This document shows, piece after piece, positions 10,692 to 22,095 of a DNA stretch of 64,000 bases (position 1 is the stretch's first letter; the number at the start of each line of letters is the position of its first letter). Both the position numbers and the translations under genes were made by a program. The DNA is from Datura wrightii (taxonomy: Eukaryota; Streptophyta; Magnoliopsida; Solanales; Solanaceae): positions 57,842,501-57,906,500 of the forward strand of contig JASDFA010000003.1 in NCBI GenBank assembly GCA_035772735.1. Reading direction: 5' to 3'. A model generated the notes under the pieces. That model had not been told where the DNA came from and searched no databases. It saw only the letters and a list, made by a program, of their open reading frames with translations.

Positions 10692-11897
10692 ATGTCAGGC
10701 CAACAAGACAAGGGCAAGGGAGCATCCACATCGGGCGCCAGCAGAAAAAGGGTAAGGTTGGGAACAGAAGTTCCAGCAGCACCAGTAGTTCCTAGAGGTC
10801 AACGCACATAATACGGAACCCGATGGGTGAGCGATGAAGGGAAAAAGTGGTATGCTAAACATAAAGAAACCAAATACTTCACGAAAGAGCAGATAGCACG
10901 GGAACCGCTGGCACAGAAATTCCCGCGGATTGTACACCAGATTGACACCGCTAGGCTAAATTTCATTTTCGAAGAGCCCAGGGAGTGCAATCTTCATCTT
11001 ATCCGGGAGTTCTATGCAAATTGGAACCCGACCTTACGCAGCCACACCATAAAAATTAGAGGGCAGGTTGTCACTTTTGAACCCCACCATCTGAATTCAA
11101 TCCTTGGGGCGTAGGACACAGACGCTCATGTCCTCCGTCAGCTGAACATCACTCCACCCTATGCGGACATCAAATGCACCTTATGTGGAGCCCGATCGAC
11201 AGCCAGGTGGGGTAGGCACAAGGAGAGGGGCTACCATCAGACATTGCCCTACTCTCAGATGAACCAGGAGGCCCAGATTTGGTTGAAAATTATGTGTTCA
11301 TGCTTGATCCCGGGGGTGCACATGACAGATGTCACCCGGTATAGAGTTTGTCTAGTGTATGCCCTGATGAAGGGGTTGGAAATCAATGTTGGGGCGGTAA
11401 TCATCTCCTCCATGAAGAGAGCCCGACTGCATCAGGGGCATAAATAAGGGTACGGTGGTCTGCTTACCACGTTCCTGAGGGGCCACGATATTGAGGAGGA
11501 GGCCCTAGATTACATCCCACAGATCGACAGGCGTGCCTTGGATGTCACCAAACCCAAGGCACCTGACACTACTTTTGGGCTGGTGCTCACACTAGCCGAG
11601 CAACATGCTTGGGATGATCAGTATATGGACCGCATGTGCGGGATGTAGATGTTGCAGCTGCGCATCAGAGGACGGCCCGCAACAGAGGATGAGCTATGGA
11701 AGCTTGAGTTGGATTACCCATTCAATGAGAATGCCCGAGCTTTATGTAGAGTGGGGCCTGCATTTGTGGAGTCCGTGGATGATGATGCCCCTACCGATGA
11801 GGACTCAGATGTTGATTCGAACGAGGACGGCGGGGGCGATTCTGACATGGGCGACGAAGCACTAGCACCTGATGAAGAAGTTGAATACTTTGATTGA
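10692..11897 (+). pseudogene. B1 ORF3, putative plant transposon protein / env-position gene, four stops
   Basis: One frame of 402 codons has stops at about 10809, 11112, 11445 and 11646 and no frameshift. The N-terminus is basic with an NLS-like SRKRVR. The core has WYAKHKETKYF, FIFEEPRECNLHLIREFYANW and KIRGQVVTFEPHHLN. The tail is strongly acidic and ends EEVEYFD. I see no signal peptide or membrane span, so it does not look like an envelope glycoprotein although it occupies the env position of Athila. The family is recognised from memory as the 'putative plant transposon protein' domain; its function is unknown. Confidence 0.78.
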
Positions 11898-13642
11898 TCA
11901 GGGAGTTTCACCACCCAACCTTTGTGATATTTTGAAATTATGTGAACACCGGGGACAGTGTTCGGTTAAAGTGTGCGGTGGGAGTAGTTAGGTGCCAGCT
12001 ACTTTGTTTATGTTTTATTTTTGTTTGTTGTGCTTGTGCTAAATGTGACCTTGTGACTCTGTGTTTAGTGTTCTGTAATTAATGTGGTGTTGTAATGAAT
12101 GTTGAGCCGCTGTTGTGTTGTGTTGAGCTGCTGTATGTTGTGTTGTGTAAATATTTTTCAAATTATATTTTTATCTTTTTCTATCGAATTTTTTGTTGAT
12201 TTTTTTTTATGTTGGGTTTCTCGTCTTTTGTTTTTGGTGCTTTTACCGAGAATAGTCCCATTGAACCGACGTCGTAGATAGCGATTGTTCCCTATGATGG
12301 ATGGATGACGACCGTTTTAAGGGAAATGTAGTCGATAGGAGTAGTATTTTTCTTTTTCTTCTTTCTTTTGTTTGTGTCCCAAACGTATCTCTAATTCATG
12401 GTTCGGAAGTCTTGTTACGTGTTGTACATGATATAATGATGCAAGTGTTATTCATATGAAAGCATGCAAATGTGTTAAACATGTTGAGATACCTAGGACA
12501 TAGAGTTCGATTCGGTGTGATCGAGGCTTAATAGTGAATTCTTGTAATTAGCTGATTGAAGAGTCTGTGAATATGTCTTGAGTTGAGCATGTGCAATGAG
12601 TGTGAGGTGAGGTTTCGACTATTCCATGCTATAGTGAAGTGTCTAGAACTTGCCTGGTGTGAGTGCTAAACGAAATGAAGGATGTGTATTGTAGGAAAGG
12701 ATGTAGGCATTTCTTTGAATAAACCGAAAGTTCTCCCTTATCATACCTACCTTGAATGTACATCCTAGTTAGCTCCATTGAGCCTTTAGCCTATTTTTTT
12801 CTTTCTTTAAAGAGGTACAAAATGAGCTTAATCCCTTCTTTTCATTAGCCGTGAATTTGATCCAAAACTCTTAAACGCTTAAGAAAAACAATTTTCCCAA
12901 AGTGTAAAGGAGTTAGAAGTGTGAAAAGGAAGGAAAGAGGAAGTTGTGAAAGTTAAAGAAAAGGTCAAAGGTGCACTTGTTGAAATTTTAAAAAGAATAA
13001 AGATGTATAACTACTCTTTGCTAGTAAGTCGAGTGGGATTAAAGAAATGGGAACAAAAACAAAGAAGAAAATTCAAGAATGAGAGGATGGAGGAGGAAGC
13101 AATGCCCGTAATTAAGGTGGGATGTATTGAAAAGAGCTTAAGGAAGCTAGTTGCTATTATTGGTTAGCCCAGTATTTACTAGTTCCTTAGCTTACATTAC
13201 ACCCCATTAAGTCCTACGTGATCTTACATCACGCATCCTTATATTAGTGGAGTAAAACACTAGGGAAAAGCTTATGGTTCATGACATGATGCATGTGAAT
13301 TCTTTGGGAGAGAGAGCAAAATCGTATTCATTACCCCTACTTGTAGTGCTTTGGAAATCGTATGATGGAAAATGGGGTAATTCTCTTGTGTTGTGAGGGC
13401 ACATGCTTGACGAGAGATAAAATTTCGTGTCGGATGTCTTGATTAGTTGATTTGCACGAGTTTTCCAAGATTGAGAATCGATTCTTGAGTTTAGGAGGTC
13501 TTAATGTGGTGTACTTCATTGTATTGATGCCATGCATGTTTTCTTGATGATTTGCTATCTTAAATAATCTGTATAGTCGTAGCTTGAATGGTCGAGCCAA
13601 ATTAGCTATGTGTTGGTGTCAATTGCATAAGATGTGAGTCTA
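11898..13642 (+). mobile_element. 3' non-coding region of B1
   Basis: About 1.75 kb lies between ORF3 and the polypurine tract. It is AT-rich, with a T/G-rich patch near 12095-12150 and a T-rich stretch near 12150-12250. Parts are closely matched in B2 (62945-64000) and B3 (34577-36339), but no reading frame is conserved. The small ORF 12946-13167 is not kept in the other copies. Confidence 0.7.
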
Positions 13643-13660
13643 TTGTTCGAGGACGAACAA
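13643..13660 (+). other. Pre-PPT hairpin (B1)
   Basis: TTGTTCGAGGACGAACAA is a 7-bp stem with loop AGGA, directly before the polypurine tract. The Tekay elements have the related CATTCGAGGACGAATG at the same place. Confidence 0.7.
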
Positions 13661-13680
13661 GGTTTTAAGTGTGGGGTAAG
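13661..13680 (+). other. Polypurine tract (B1)
   Basis: GGTTTTAAGTGTGGGGTAAG abuts the 3' LTR and is where plus-strand DNA synthesis would be primed. The matching minus-strand tract of B3 is at 34538-34558. Confidence 0.8.
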
Positions 13681-15184
13681 TGATCTTGGGCAGAATTGCA
13701 TGCCCAAGTGATACTCAAATGCTTCATTTCTACTTGTTTATCTGTTGTTATGTGTACATTCTCATGTAATTCTTAGTTAAATGTGAATTTATACTAATCA
13801 ACATGATTAGTGTTGTTTTGTAGGTAAAAGGAAATTTTGGAAGCTAATATATATGTTGGTGAAGTGCGGGAATGGACTTGGAAACAAGGAGTGGAAGTTG
13901 ACAAGGGAAAGCAACAAAAATAAGGGCTTCGTGATGGAGCAGTGTCACGCTACCATCACGGAGGCATTCCGCCTCGGATGAATTAATTATGTCAAATTCT
14001 AGTGGAGGTTCGCGTTACCTCCGTGACACGGAGGCAGTGCTCCGCTATGCACTCCGTGTCAGGTTTAGTGTAATTACCTGGTAACTCAAGTTCCAGTGAA
14101 GGTGCGCGATAGCACCGTGGCATGGAGGCAAGGCTCCGCGATGCAAGTCATGCCATGTTGAGGTGCAATCACCTGGGAGCCGATTTCCAGTGAGGGTCAA
14201 AGCGATACCCCCGTGGCACGGAGGGAGTGCTCCGTGATACACTCCGTGCCACATTGCTTGTTATTCCGGGAAAAATTCTCAGTAGTATAAATAGCACACT
14301 TAGGTTTTATTTTAAACATTCTGACTTGGTTGAGCAAGAACGTGGGTTACGGGCAGTTGAGAGGACAAAAATTCTAGGGTTCTTCTCTTTCTCTTTCTCT
14401 TTAATCTCAATTGTTTGTATGAATTCTACTTATTAAAAGATGTGTAATTCACAAATGAGTGGCTAATTCACTTCTTGCTGAGGTTAAGAATAATTGTAGA
14501 GGAATGTAATTGTTGATCATTTCATTTTTCATCTTTTCTTCAATGGTTGTTCTATCAATTCTTATTTTTATTGCATTAATGTTTGGCCAATGTTAATGTA
14601 TATCTAGAAATCCAATTTTGATTTTGAAAAGGAAAGAAATTGGACAGATGTGAATTGGTAGGATATGATCTTTTCTTAGCTGTAAAAATTGAGAAAAGAT
14701 TTACATTCAAAATAGAAATATATCTGAAAGTCTTATTAGTCAATTAAGGAATCAGTTATGTATGGCTAGAGCATGAAATTCTTTTATCACAGAAATGTAG
14801 ATTAAGGTCTCATGATTCTTAAATTGGATAGGAGTCGAAAGATCCAATCCATAGGCAATAAATTCCTGACTAGCAACCGAAGAGAAGATTCGCTGAATTG
14901 AATTAATAAATTACATCCCTGCATGTTTGTCTTAACCTCGGCTTGTTCATTGCTATTGTTCAGACTCAAATTATAATATCGACTTAGATTTTCATTACGT
15001 AGTAAACTTTAACTCTTAAAATATTATTTATTTGGTTGTATGCATTCATAAAGATATAGTTCACTGACGCTTAAGTTAATTAATACTGTAGTTCAGTCCC
15101 TATGGGATCGATACTTGGCTTGAAATAAGCCACTTTACTATTTGTTCGACCACGTGCACTTGCGTGTAGTTCTCACGCCAAACA
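13681..15184 (+). repeat. B1 3' LTR
   Basis: It runs from TGATCTTGGG to CAAACA and is 1504 bp long against 1479 bp for the 5' LTR. CTTGGGCA at 13685-13692 pairs with TGCCCAAG at 13701-13708. A TATA box is at 14286-14293, and the U3 array lies at about 13922-14265. Confidence 0.93.
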
Positions 15185-15189
15185 CGTAG
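15185..15189. repeat. Target-site duplication of B1, right copy (CGTAG)
   Basis: This is an exact match to 2451-2455. Confidence 0.93.
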
Positions 15190-15318
15190 CTTACGGTAAA
15201 TCTAGATTTTATGAATCAATGTATGCATGTTGAAGTATGAATTGAAAATATGGGTCATGAATGTCTCTATAATACATGCTATTAATATGAAACTAGAATT
15301 TAATGATGAGAAAATAGT
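15190..15318 (+). repeat. Continuation of the A-prime LTR after B1
   Basis: 129 bp of AT-rich sequence lies between the right duplication of B1 and the start of block A. It is the direct continuation of 2455 once B1 is removed. The last five bases, ATAGT (15314-15318), would be the left target duplication of A. The partner copy is not in the window. Confidence 0.6.
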
Positions 15319-16405
15319 TGTCACGCCCCGAGACTACACCATGGACGTAACACGGTACTTGAAGTCACAAGTGACCTCAAGTCAGCCCTTGATCTATCAT
15401 ACACTGGTATTCTGAGTAATCATGCAGAACGGAAATTTTAAATAATACATAACAACATTTATATGAGATAAGAACTGAATATATAGAGATTTAAAATATT
15501 TGAGAATTTGAAATCAGGTTTGGTCTGAAACTCGTCCAACTGAGGAGCTGCTGGGACAAACCCCCAACTAACTCTAAGTCTAACTAAAATTAATAACTCA
15601 ACTGAAAGAAGGTAAATAAAGGCCCTCGAATGATGAGGACTCACACTTCCACTACAGCGGAGGAGGATTAGAATTGCACGGCTAACGATGCTGAGTCTGG
15701 GAACATGCAGCTGTATCATGAAATGATACAACATAAAAGTATGCGTCAGTACTTTGAATATACGAAGTAAGTGGGAGAAAACATATCTAAATATAATGCT
15801 TGAACTGAAATGACACGCAATGACCAACCGGTAAGCTGAACTGGACTACTGAAGTAAACTCAAATGGTCAAGATGACCCTGTCTGATGGCCAAAGACATG
15901 CCCTAAGTCTGAAATACTGAGTCTGAGAGACCACAATGAACGGATCTGAACTAAACTAAACTATCAATAACTGAGACTGAACTGAACTGACTAGTGGGAG
16001 AGTCTATAACAACCATTTAACCACGCGAGCTAAATGTGGAGTCCGATGTATACACCCCACCAGTAGGACCCAATATACCTTTCCAGGGTATAAGGCATAA
16101 ACTGGGTGGTCACAAAAGTCTGGGGCCAATCAGGCCAAATAATACTGTAACCTATGCTTGCAACGTAGTTTTGGGAACCTGGGTGCGCTGGAACCCCGGC
16201 CCGCTCACTGCTAAGTTCTACTCCCACTTGAAATCCTAAACTAAACTACTAGGCTGATAGCTCAAAACTGGGGTCCAAGACTAGTCAAGGAAATATAACT
16301 GAAAGTACCCTGAGAGTCTTATCGGACCAAATTCTGAAACTGGGTTCTAGACTAGTCAGAGCTGCTTATCTGGAAGCATCGTAATCGTCTAAGAACAAAC
16401 TGTAT
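15319..16405 (-). repeat. Truncated LTR at the left end of block A
   Basis: It starts TGTCACGCCCCGAGACTACA on + and matches 19552-20632 closely. The match stops after AAGAACAAACTGTA at about 16405, where RNase H coding sequence begins. The 122-codon ORF at 15459-15827 is LTR sequence, not a gene. Confidence 0.88.
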
Positions 16406-16630
16406 CTCCAACCACCGTCTCTGACGCAGGTTTAGGTCTTTTTGGCTAAACACATATTGAAGGCTCTTGTGATCTGTGAACACATTCACGCGAGCCCCAT
16501 AAAGGTAATGTCTCCATATTTTTAGCGCGAATACCACCGCTGCCAACTCCAAGTCATGAGTTGGATAATTCTTGTCATGAACTTTGAGTTGTCTGGAGGC
16601 ATAGGCTATCATTTTGCGCCGTTGCATCAA
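16406..16630 (-). pseudogene. pol: Block A RNase H fragment
   Basis: IAYASRQLKVHDKNYPTHDL, VFALKIWRHYLYGARVNVFT, HKSLQYVF and LNLRQRRWLE are the RNase H core of Tekay pol. After RRWLE the sequence jumps into LTR, so the rest of RNase H and all of integrase are missing from this interior. Confidence 0.88.
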
Positions 16631-17560
16631 AACATAATCGAGTCCAACTCTGGAAGCATCACAATAAACAACCCATTTGTTCGTTCTGGTAAGGTCAGAA
16701 CTGGAGCAGTAGTGAGTCGAGTCTTCAACTCCTGGAAACTCTTCTCACACTCGTCCAACAACTAAAATTTCACCTTCTACTGTGTTAACTTAGTCATAGG
16801 AGATGCTATGGAGGAGAAACCATCCACAAACTGTCGGTAATAACTCGCTAAGCCCTGGAAACTCCTGATTTTAGTAGGAGAGGTAGGTCTAGGCCAATCC
16901 TTCACTGCTACTATCTTACGAGGGTCTACTTGTATTACTTCACCCGAGACCACATGACCTAAGAAGGTCATGAACTTTAACTAGAATTCGCACTTGCTGA
17001 ACTTTGTGAACAACTGATTGTCCCTTAGAGTCTGCAAAGCTAATCTTAGATGCTTTGTATGCTCTCCCTCATTTCTTGAGTATACTAGAATGTCGTTGAT
17101 AAATAGAATGACGAACATATCCAGATACCGCTACTGTTCATTAAATTCATAAAAGCTACCTTGGTGTTTGTTAACCCGAAGGACATCATCACAAACTCAT
17201 AGTGACCATATTGAGTTCTGAATGCTGTTTTCGGTATGCCACACTCCCTGACCCTTAGCTGATGGTACCCTGACCTGAGATCGATCTTAAAGAAACAACT
17301 GGGTCCCTGAAGTTGATCAAATAGATCATCAATTCTGGGTAGGGGATACTTGTTATGGACTGTGACTTTGTTCAGCTGAAGGTAATCGATGCACATTCTG
17401 AGGGTATCGTCTTTCTTACACAAGAATAGCACTGGAGCACCCTAGGGAGAGATGTTAGATCTGATAAAACCCTTGTCAAGAAGATCTTTTAACTTCTCCT
17501 TCAACTCCTTAAGCTTAGATGGAGCCATTCTGTAAGGAGGGATGGAGATGGGCTGAGTAT
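16631..17560 (-). pseudogene. pol: Block A reverse transcriptase, broken
   Basis: The fingers/palm part (MCIDYLQLNKVTVHNKYPLP, FFKIDLRSGYHQLRV, MMSFGLTNT) lies at about 17160-17432. The thumb (MTFLGHVVSG, GLASYYRQFVDGFSSIASPM) lies at about 16780-16971. Frames differ between the pieces, and the YxDD region around 17080-17130 is shifted. The enzyme is not functional. Confidence 0.85.
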
Positions 17561-18180
17561 CTAGAAAGAAGTCTATCCGAAGTCTATTTCCCGTTCAGGG
17601 GGAACTCCGAGAAGATCCTCAGGAAAGACATCTGGGAACTCGCTGACCACTAGAACTGACTGGATGGTTGGGGTCTTAGAGTTTGAATCCTTGATTCCAG
17701 CTAGATGATAATTACACCCCTTGGAGATGAGTTTCTGGGCTGCAAGGTAGGAAATAAACCTACCCTTAGTCATTGAACTTCTACCCGTCCATTCTAACAC
17801 TGGCTCGTTAGGAAACTGAAACTTGAAAACTCTAGTTCTGCAATCGACTGAGGCATAGCAAGAGTGTAACCAATCCATGTCGAGAATAAGGTCAAAGTTG
17901 ACCATGTCTAACTCTACAAGATCAGCTAGAATAACTTTACTTAGGACTGAGACTGGGCAGTTTCTATACACCTGGATGGCTCTAATTTACTTGCCAACTG
18001 GTGTGGAGACTAAAAATGGTTCTGAGAGGACCTCTGGACTGATATTGAACTGGACTACTATATTGGGAGTCACGAACGAAAATGTGGATCCTAGATCTAA
18101 GAGGGCATACACGTCTAAATAGAAGAGACGTAACATACCAGCAACTATGTTAGGTGAGCTTTCCTGATTCTTAAAGGAAG
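17561..18180 (-). pseudogene. pol: Block A protease region, broken
   Basis: The retropepsin site reads ALLDLGSTFSFV (D-L-G-S, about 18060-18100). The later landmark is LILDMDWLHSCYASVDCRTR (about 17840-17900). A stop separates the two halves at about 17975. The linker to RT (SVLVVSEFPDVFPEDLLGVP) is recognisable, and a frameshift follows it. Confidence 0.8.
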
Positions 18181-19333
18181 ATAGAGCATAGAAGCGATTT
18201 TGGCGCTGACCACCATTTGTACCTGATGTGTTGGCTTGCTGAGCTAGTTGGCCTGCTGGAGCTGATGATATGGTAGATTGTGATCTCCCTCGCCCTGCTG
18301 ACGGGCACTCCGTAAGTCTGTGTCCAAGATGTCCACACCCAAAACAACCCTCTCATCCCTAAAGGCATTCTCCTAGGTGATTCCTACAACAATCGGGGCA
18401 AGCTGGATACTTGTTCCCGGTACCGTGAGCCTAAGACTGAGTATCAGATGACCCACCCTCCGATCCAGGCGTGATCGAAAGGTTGAGGCGCTGACTGAAC
18501 TAGGTGTTGGGGCTCTCTGCTGCTGCGGTGGGTGCCTACTACTGCTAGACCTCTGATGGCCGAAATCTGACTGGCCAGTCCATGCCCGTTTGTTCTTTCG
18601 CTTCATATCCTTCAGCTTTTCAGCCTCAATATGCTGGGCATAAACAATTAAGCTGGAGAGGTCCATATCTTTAATCAACATCGCTGTCCTGCACTCCTTG
18701 AGAACCAAATTTGACACCCCATTCACAAACTTCAACATGCGAGCCCTTGGATCATCTACCATCTCTGGAGCGTACTTGGATAGCCTAGTAAACTCTAGAG
18801 CATACTCCTTCATGGTCTTATTGCCCTGTCACAAATTCATAAACTCCGCTATCTGTCTCCCTCAGCTCCCGAGGGAAAAATCTATCCAAGAAAGCTGTGT
18901 GGAATTCTTTCCACTCTACTGGTCTTGCTCCTACTGGATACCCCTCTTTTCACTGGTCATGCCAGACCTGAGCTAGCCCTTTTAACTGGTAGGCAGTCAG
19001 GTCAGCACTTTCATAGGAACTAACACCCATAATGCGGGTGATCTTCCTGACCTCATCCTCGAACTCCTGGGGATTCTCCCCTACTTTGGATCCTTGAAAG
19101 GATGGAGGGTTCATACAGGTGAAGTCCCATACCCTCACAGCTGCTGCAGACCCATTTTTTTTCATCGACACCACCTGTTGGTTCACCTGGTTGGTCACTA
19201 TTTGGGCCAGTAGTTGAAAGGCTACCCTGAATTCGGCGGTAGACACCGAATCATATTGAGGAGCTATCGGGGCTGGTGGGGCAGGTCTATTGACATAACC
19301 GGCCCTTCTTCCATTACCACGTTTGGGAGGCAT
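18181..19333 (-). pseudogene. gag: Block A gag, broken
   Basis: The ATG at 19333 opens MPPKRGNGRRAGYV. The capsid part has FQGSKVGENPQEFEDEVRKI and AYQLKGLAQVWHD, then a TGA at about 18950 where TGG is expected. The next piece (KEYALEFTRLSKYAPEMVDD) begins at 18813 after a frame change. A CCHC zinc knuckle CFGCGHLGHRLTEC lies near 18310-18350, beyond two more stops. TCTGTTTCATTTCAG, a splice-acceptor-like sequence, ends 6 nt before the ATG. Confidence 0.85.
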
Positions 19334-19535
19334 TGTTCACTGAAATGAAACAGAGCCTGAATTAGAAGGGCATTTATGAGATAGAACTTTAACGCACGAT
19401 AAATAGTATGAACAAAAGGGAGTTTTCCTAATAACTTGTTGTAGCCTCCTCGTCATAAGTGTGGCACGCTTCACACTCATGAAAAGGACTACTCGATGTG
19501 ACTTTCAGACCTTCTGAGGATACTCTAATCCTAGT
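19334..19535 (-). mobile_element. Leader of block A
   Basis: About 200 bp of non-coding leader lies between primer site and gag. It contains GAAGCGTGCCACACTTATGA, shared with A-prime near 965-985. Confidence 0.7.
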
Positions 19536-19547
19536 GCTCTGATACCA
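19536..19547 (-). other. Primer-binding site, tRNA-Met type (block A)
   Basis: TGGTATCAGAGC on the minus strand is an exact match to the usual Tekay primer site, 4 bases from the LTR end. Confidence 0.9.
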
Positions 19548-19551
19548 AGAT

Positions 19552-22059
19552 TGTCATGCTCCGAGACTACACCATGGACATAACACGGTACTTGAAGTCA
19601 CAAGTGACCTCAAGTCAGCCCTTGATCTATCATACACTGATCTTCTGAGTAATCATGCACAACAGAAATTTTAAATAATACATAACAACATTTATAAGAG
19701 ATAAGAACTAAATATAGAGAATTAAAATATTTGAGAATATGAAATCAAGTTTGGTCTGAAAGCCATCCAACTGAGGAGTTGCTGGGACAACCCCCAGCAA
19801 TCTCTAAGTCTAACTAAAATTAATAACTCAACTGAAAGAAAGTAAAACAAGTCCCTCGAATGATGAGGACTCACACTTCGACTGCAGTAGAGGAGGATCT
19901 GAATCGCAACAGCTAAAGATGCTTAGTCTGGGAACCTGCAGTTGTATCATGAAATGATACAACATAAAAGTATGCGTCAGTACTTTGAATGTACCGAGTA
20001 AGTGGGAGAAAAGATATCTAAATATAACGCAGGAACTGAAATGACACGCAATGACCAACAGGTAAGCTGAACTGGACTACTGAAGTAAACTGAAATGGTC
20101 AAGATGACCCTATTTGATGGTAAAAGACATGCCCTAAGTCTGAAATACTGAGATAGAGAGACCACATGGAACTGATCTGAACTGAACTCAACTGTCAATA
20201 ACTGAGACTGAACTGAACTGACTAATGGGAGAGTCTATAACCGACATTTAACCACGCGGGCTAAACATGGAGTCAGATGTATACACCCCATACCTAGGAC
20301 CCAATATACCTTGCTAGGGTATGAACGCATGAACTGGGTGATCACAAAAGTCTGGGGCCAGTCAGGCCAAATAATACTGTAACCTACGCTGGCAACGTAG
20401 TTTTGGGAACCTGGGTGCGCTGGAACCCTGGCCCGCTCGATGCTAAGTTATACTCCCACTGGTAATCCTAAATTGAACTACTTGGCTGATAGCTCAAAAC
20501 TTGGGTCCAAGACTCGTCAGGGACATATAACTGAACGAACCTTGAGAGTCTTATCGGACCAGATTCTGAAACTTGGTTCTAGACTGGTCATAGCTGCTTA
20601 TCTGGAAGCGTCATAACTTTCTAAGAACAAACTGTAACTGAACTAGGGTCTTGGTGCTGGTCAGAGCTATATAACTAGAATGTCATGACCACCTAATGGA
20701 CCAAACAACTATAATCTGAGTCTGATTCTGATAACTAAGAGGCACCACTGACACCTCGGAATAAGACTAAAGTCAAACTGATAAGTTAACACTTTTCTAA
20801 ATGATTTTGAAGAGATTCTACGTTCTAACTATACTAAACAACTAAGCAACTAATAGAGAACTCAACTCGTTCCCACAACACAAGAATTCCATAATATGAA
20901 AAAAATTCAAGAATTAAAGAAATCTCATCTGACAAGGCTAAAATCATTCTTATTAATGGAATATTTGCTCAACATATATATAATAAGAATTACTAGGAAA
21001 TTCAGCCCAAAACATTCTTTATTCACTAGATGAAATTTAATAAGCGAAAGTCATTACTCTAAAGTTAGGGCTTAAATTCACTTTTGTACGAACATTGACA
21101 ATTTAATTAGGACCTGAGAAAAATAATATGGACAATCAACATGAATATTATTCCAGGAGAAATTAATGAAAAATAACATGAAATTCACTTGTATCAAAAA
21201 GCTCAGGGATAAAACTGATAGGGAGATTATGGGATGATTTTGGAGGACACAAGGGAAGAACAATTCCCTTGTTGAGTTCCCACATACATGACTAAAATTC
21301 TCCCGGAGAAGAAGATTGAACTACTGCAATAGATGAGAAACCTAGGCTTGCTTCAGAGTTTCTTGAAAGGACTTTTGATATGTTTCCTGAGAATAAACAT
21401 GAGAATGAGGAGAGGAACCGTCCAAACCCTCTAACATCTGATTTTACATCCAAAACGACATGGTTTAAATCTTAGGAGAATAGGAAATTACTAAATAGCC
21501 CTTACAAGATCACCGGGAAAAACTGCCAAGTGACCCTAACGGGTGACCTAACGAGTCCTGGTGACTGTCCATGACTCGTGGTAACTCCCGTTGAGTACAC
21601 TGCCCGGATTCCCTTGTAGGTCACCAGGAGTGACCTAATGGGTCATAGTCACAGAACACAACTCGTGGTCATAGACCACGACTCGTGGTCACTAGTCGTG
21701 GACCTCACTGCCTCACTTCTGAAGTTCTATACTAGGCTTGACCATGAGTCACCTAACGAGTCTTTGCCACTCATGATGACTCATGGTGACACTTGTAAGG
21801 TGCACTGCCTAAAAACTGACTAGGCTAGTAACGAGGGACATGATGAGTTGTTGCAGGTGACCACGAGTCGTGGTCACCATCTGTCAAGTACACTTCTTCC
21901 CACTTCACACTTCTAATTCCTCCTTCCCACGATCGTCCTAACGAGTTGTTAGGTCTCACAACGACTTGTCAGGTGGGTCATCCTGAGACATTTTCTACAG
22001 ATTTTTTGGATTTTTTTATTTAAGTCCCGGATCTAGTCTTTGAGTTTTGAGGCAGTACA
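19552..22059 (-). repeat. Complete LTR of block A (2508 bp)
   Basis: On + it runs from TGTCATGCTC to CAGTACA. On the minus strand it begins TGTACTGCC after a polypurine tract and ends before the primer site. U3 carries CGAGTC/CGTGGTCACC repeats. No gene lies in it. Confidence 0.9.
21540..21975 (-). repeat. U3 repeats of the block A LTR (CGAGTCGTGGTCAC type)
   Basis: Many variants of GACTCGTGGTCACC and ACTCGTTAGGTCAC occur, often as near-palindromes. One is GACCACGACTCGTGGTC at 21674-21690. The motif family matches A-prime at 1176-1600 and differs from the module of B and C elements. Confidence 0.75.
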
Positions 22060-22095
22060 ATATCTCCCTCTTAGAAACATTCATCCTCGAACGTT
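22060..22095 (-). other. Polypurine tract and pre-PPT hairpin (block A)
   Basis: On the minus strand CGTTCGAGGATGAATG (hairpin with loop AGGA or AGGAT, about 22079-22094) is followed by TAAGAGGGAGATAT next to the LTR. Confidence 0.8.

Larger units (their letters stand above)
2456..15184 (+). mobile_element. B1: complete but defective Athila-like Ty3/gypsy retrotransposon
   Basis: The 12.7-kb element carries two LTRs (2456-3934, 13681-15184), a tRNA-Asp-type primer site, gag, protease, RT, RNase H, integrase, an ORF downstream of pol, and a polypurine tract. It is flanked by CGTAG on both sides. By eye the first 255 bp of the LTRs differ at about 4% of positions, so it is not very recent. All genes carry stops or frameshifts. 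The gag motifs (SLLGEAKRWL, WERFKSMLRDCPHH) and the extra 3' gene place it in the Athila branch rather than among chromoviruses. Confidence 0.92.

Noticed and set aside
10692..11897. ORF3 as a true envelope glycoprotein
   Set aside because: There is no signal peptide, no membrane span and no glycoprotein-like cysteine pattern. Only its position resembles env.
12946..13167. 73-codon Lys-rich ORF after ORF3 of B1
   Set aside because: The B2 copy (about 63640-63860) has indels that destroy the frame. Composition alone explains it.
15459..15827. 122-codon ORF on -
   Set aside because: It lies wholly in an LTR of block A. The sister LTR at 19692-20058 breaks the frame.
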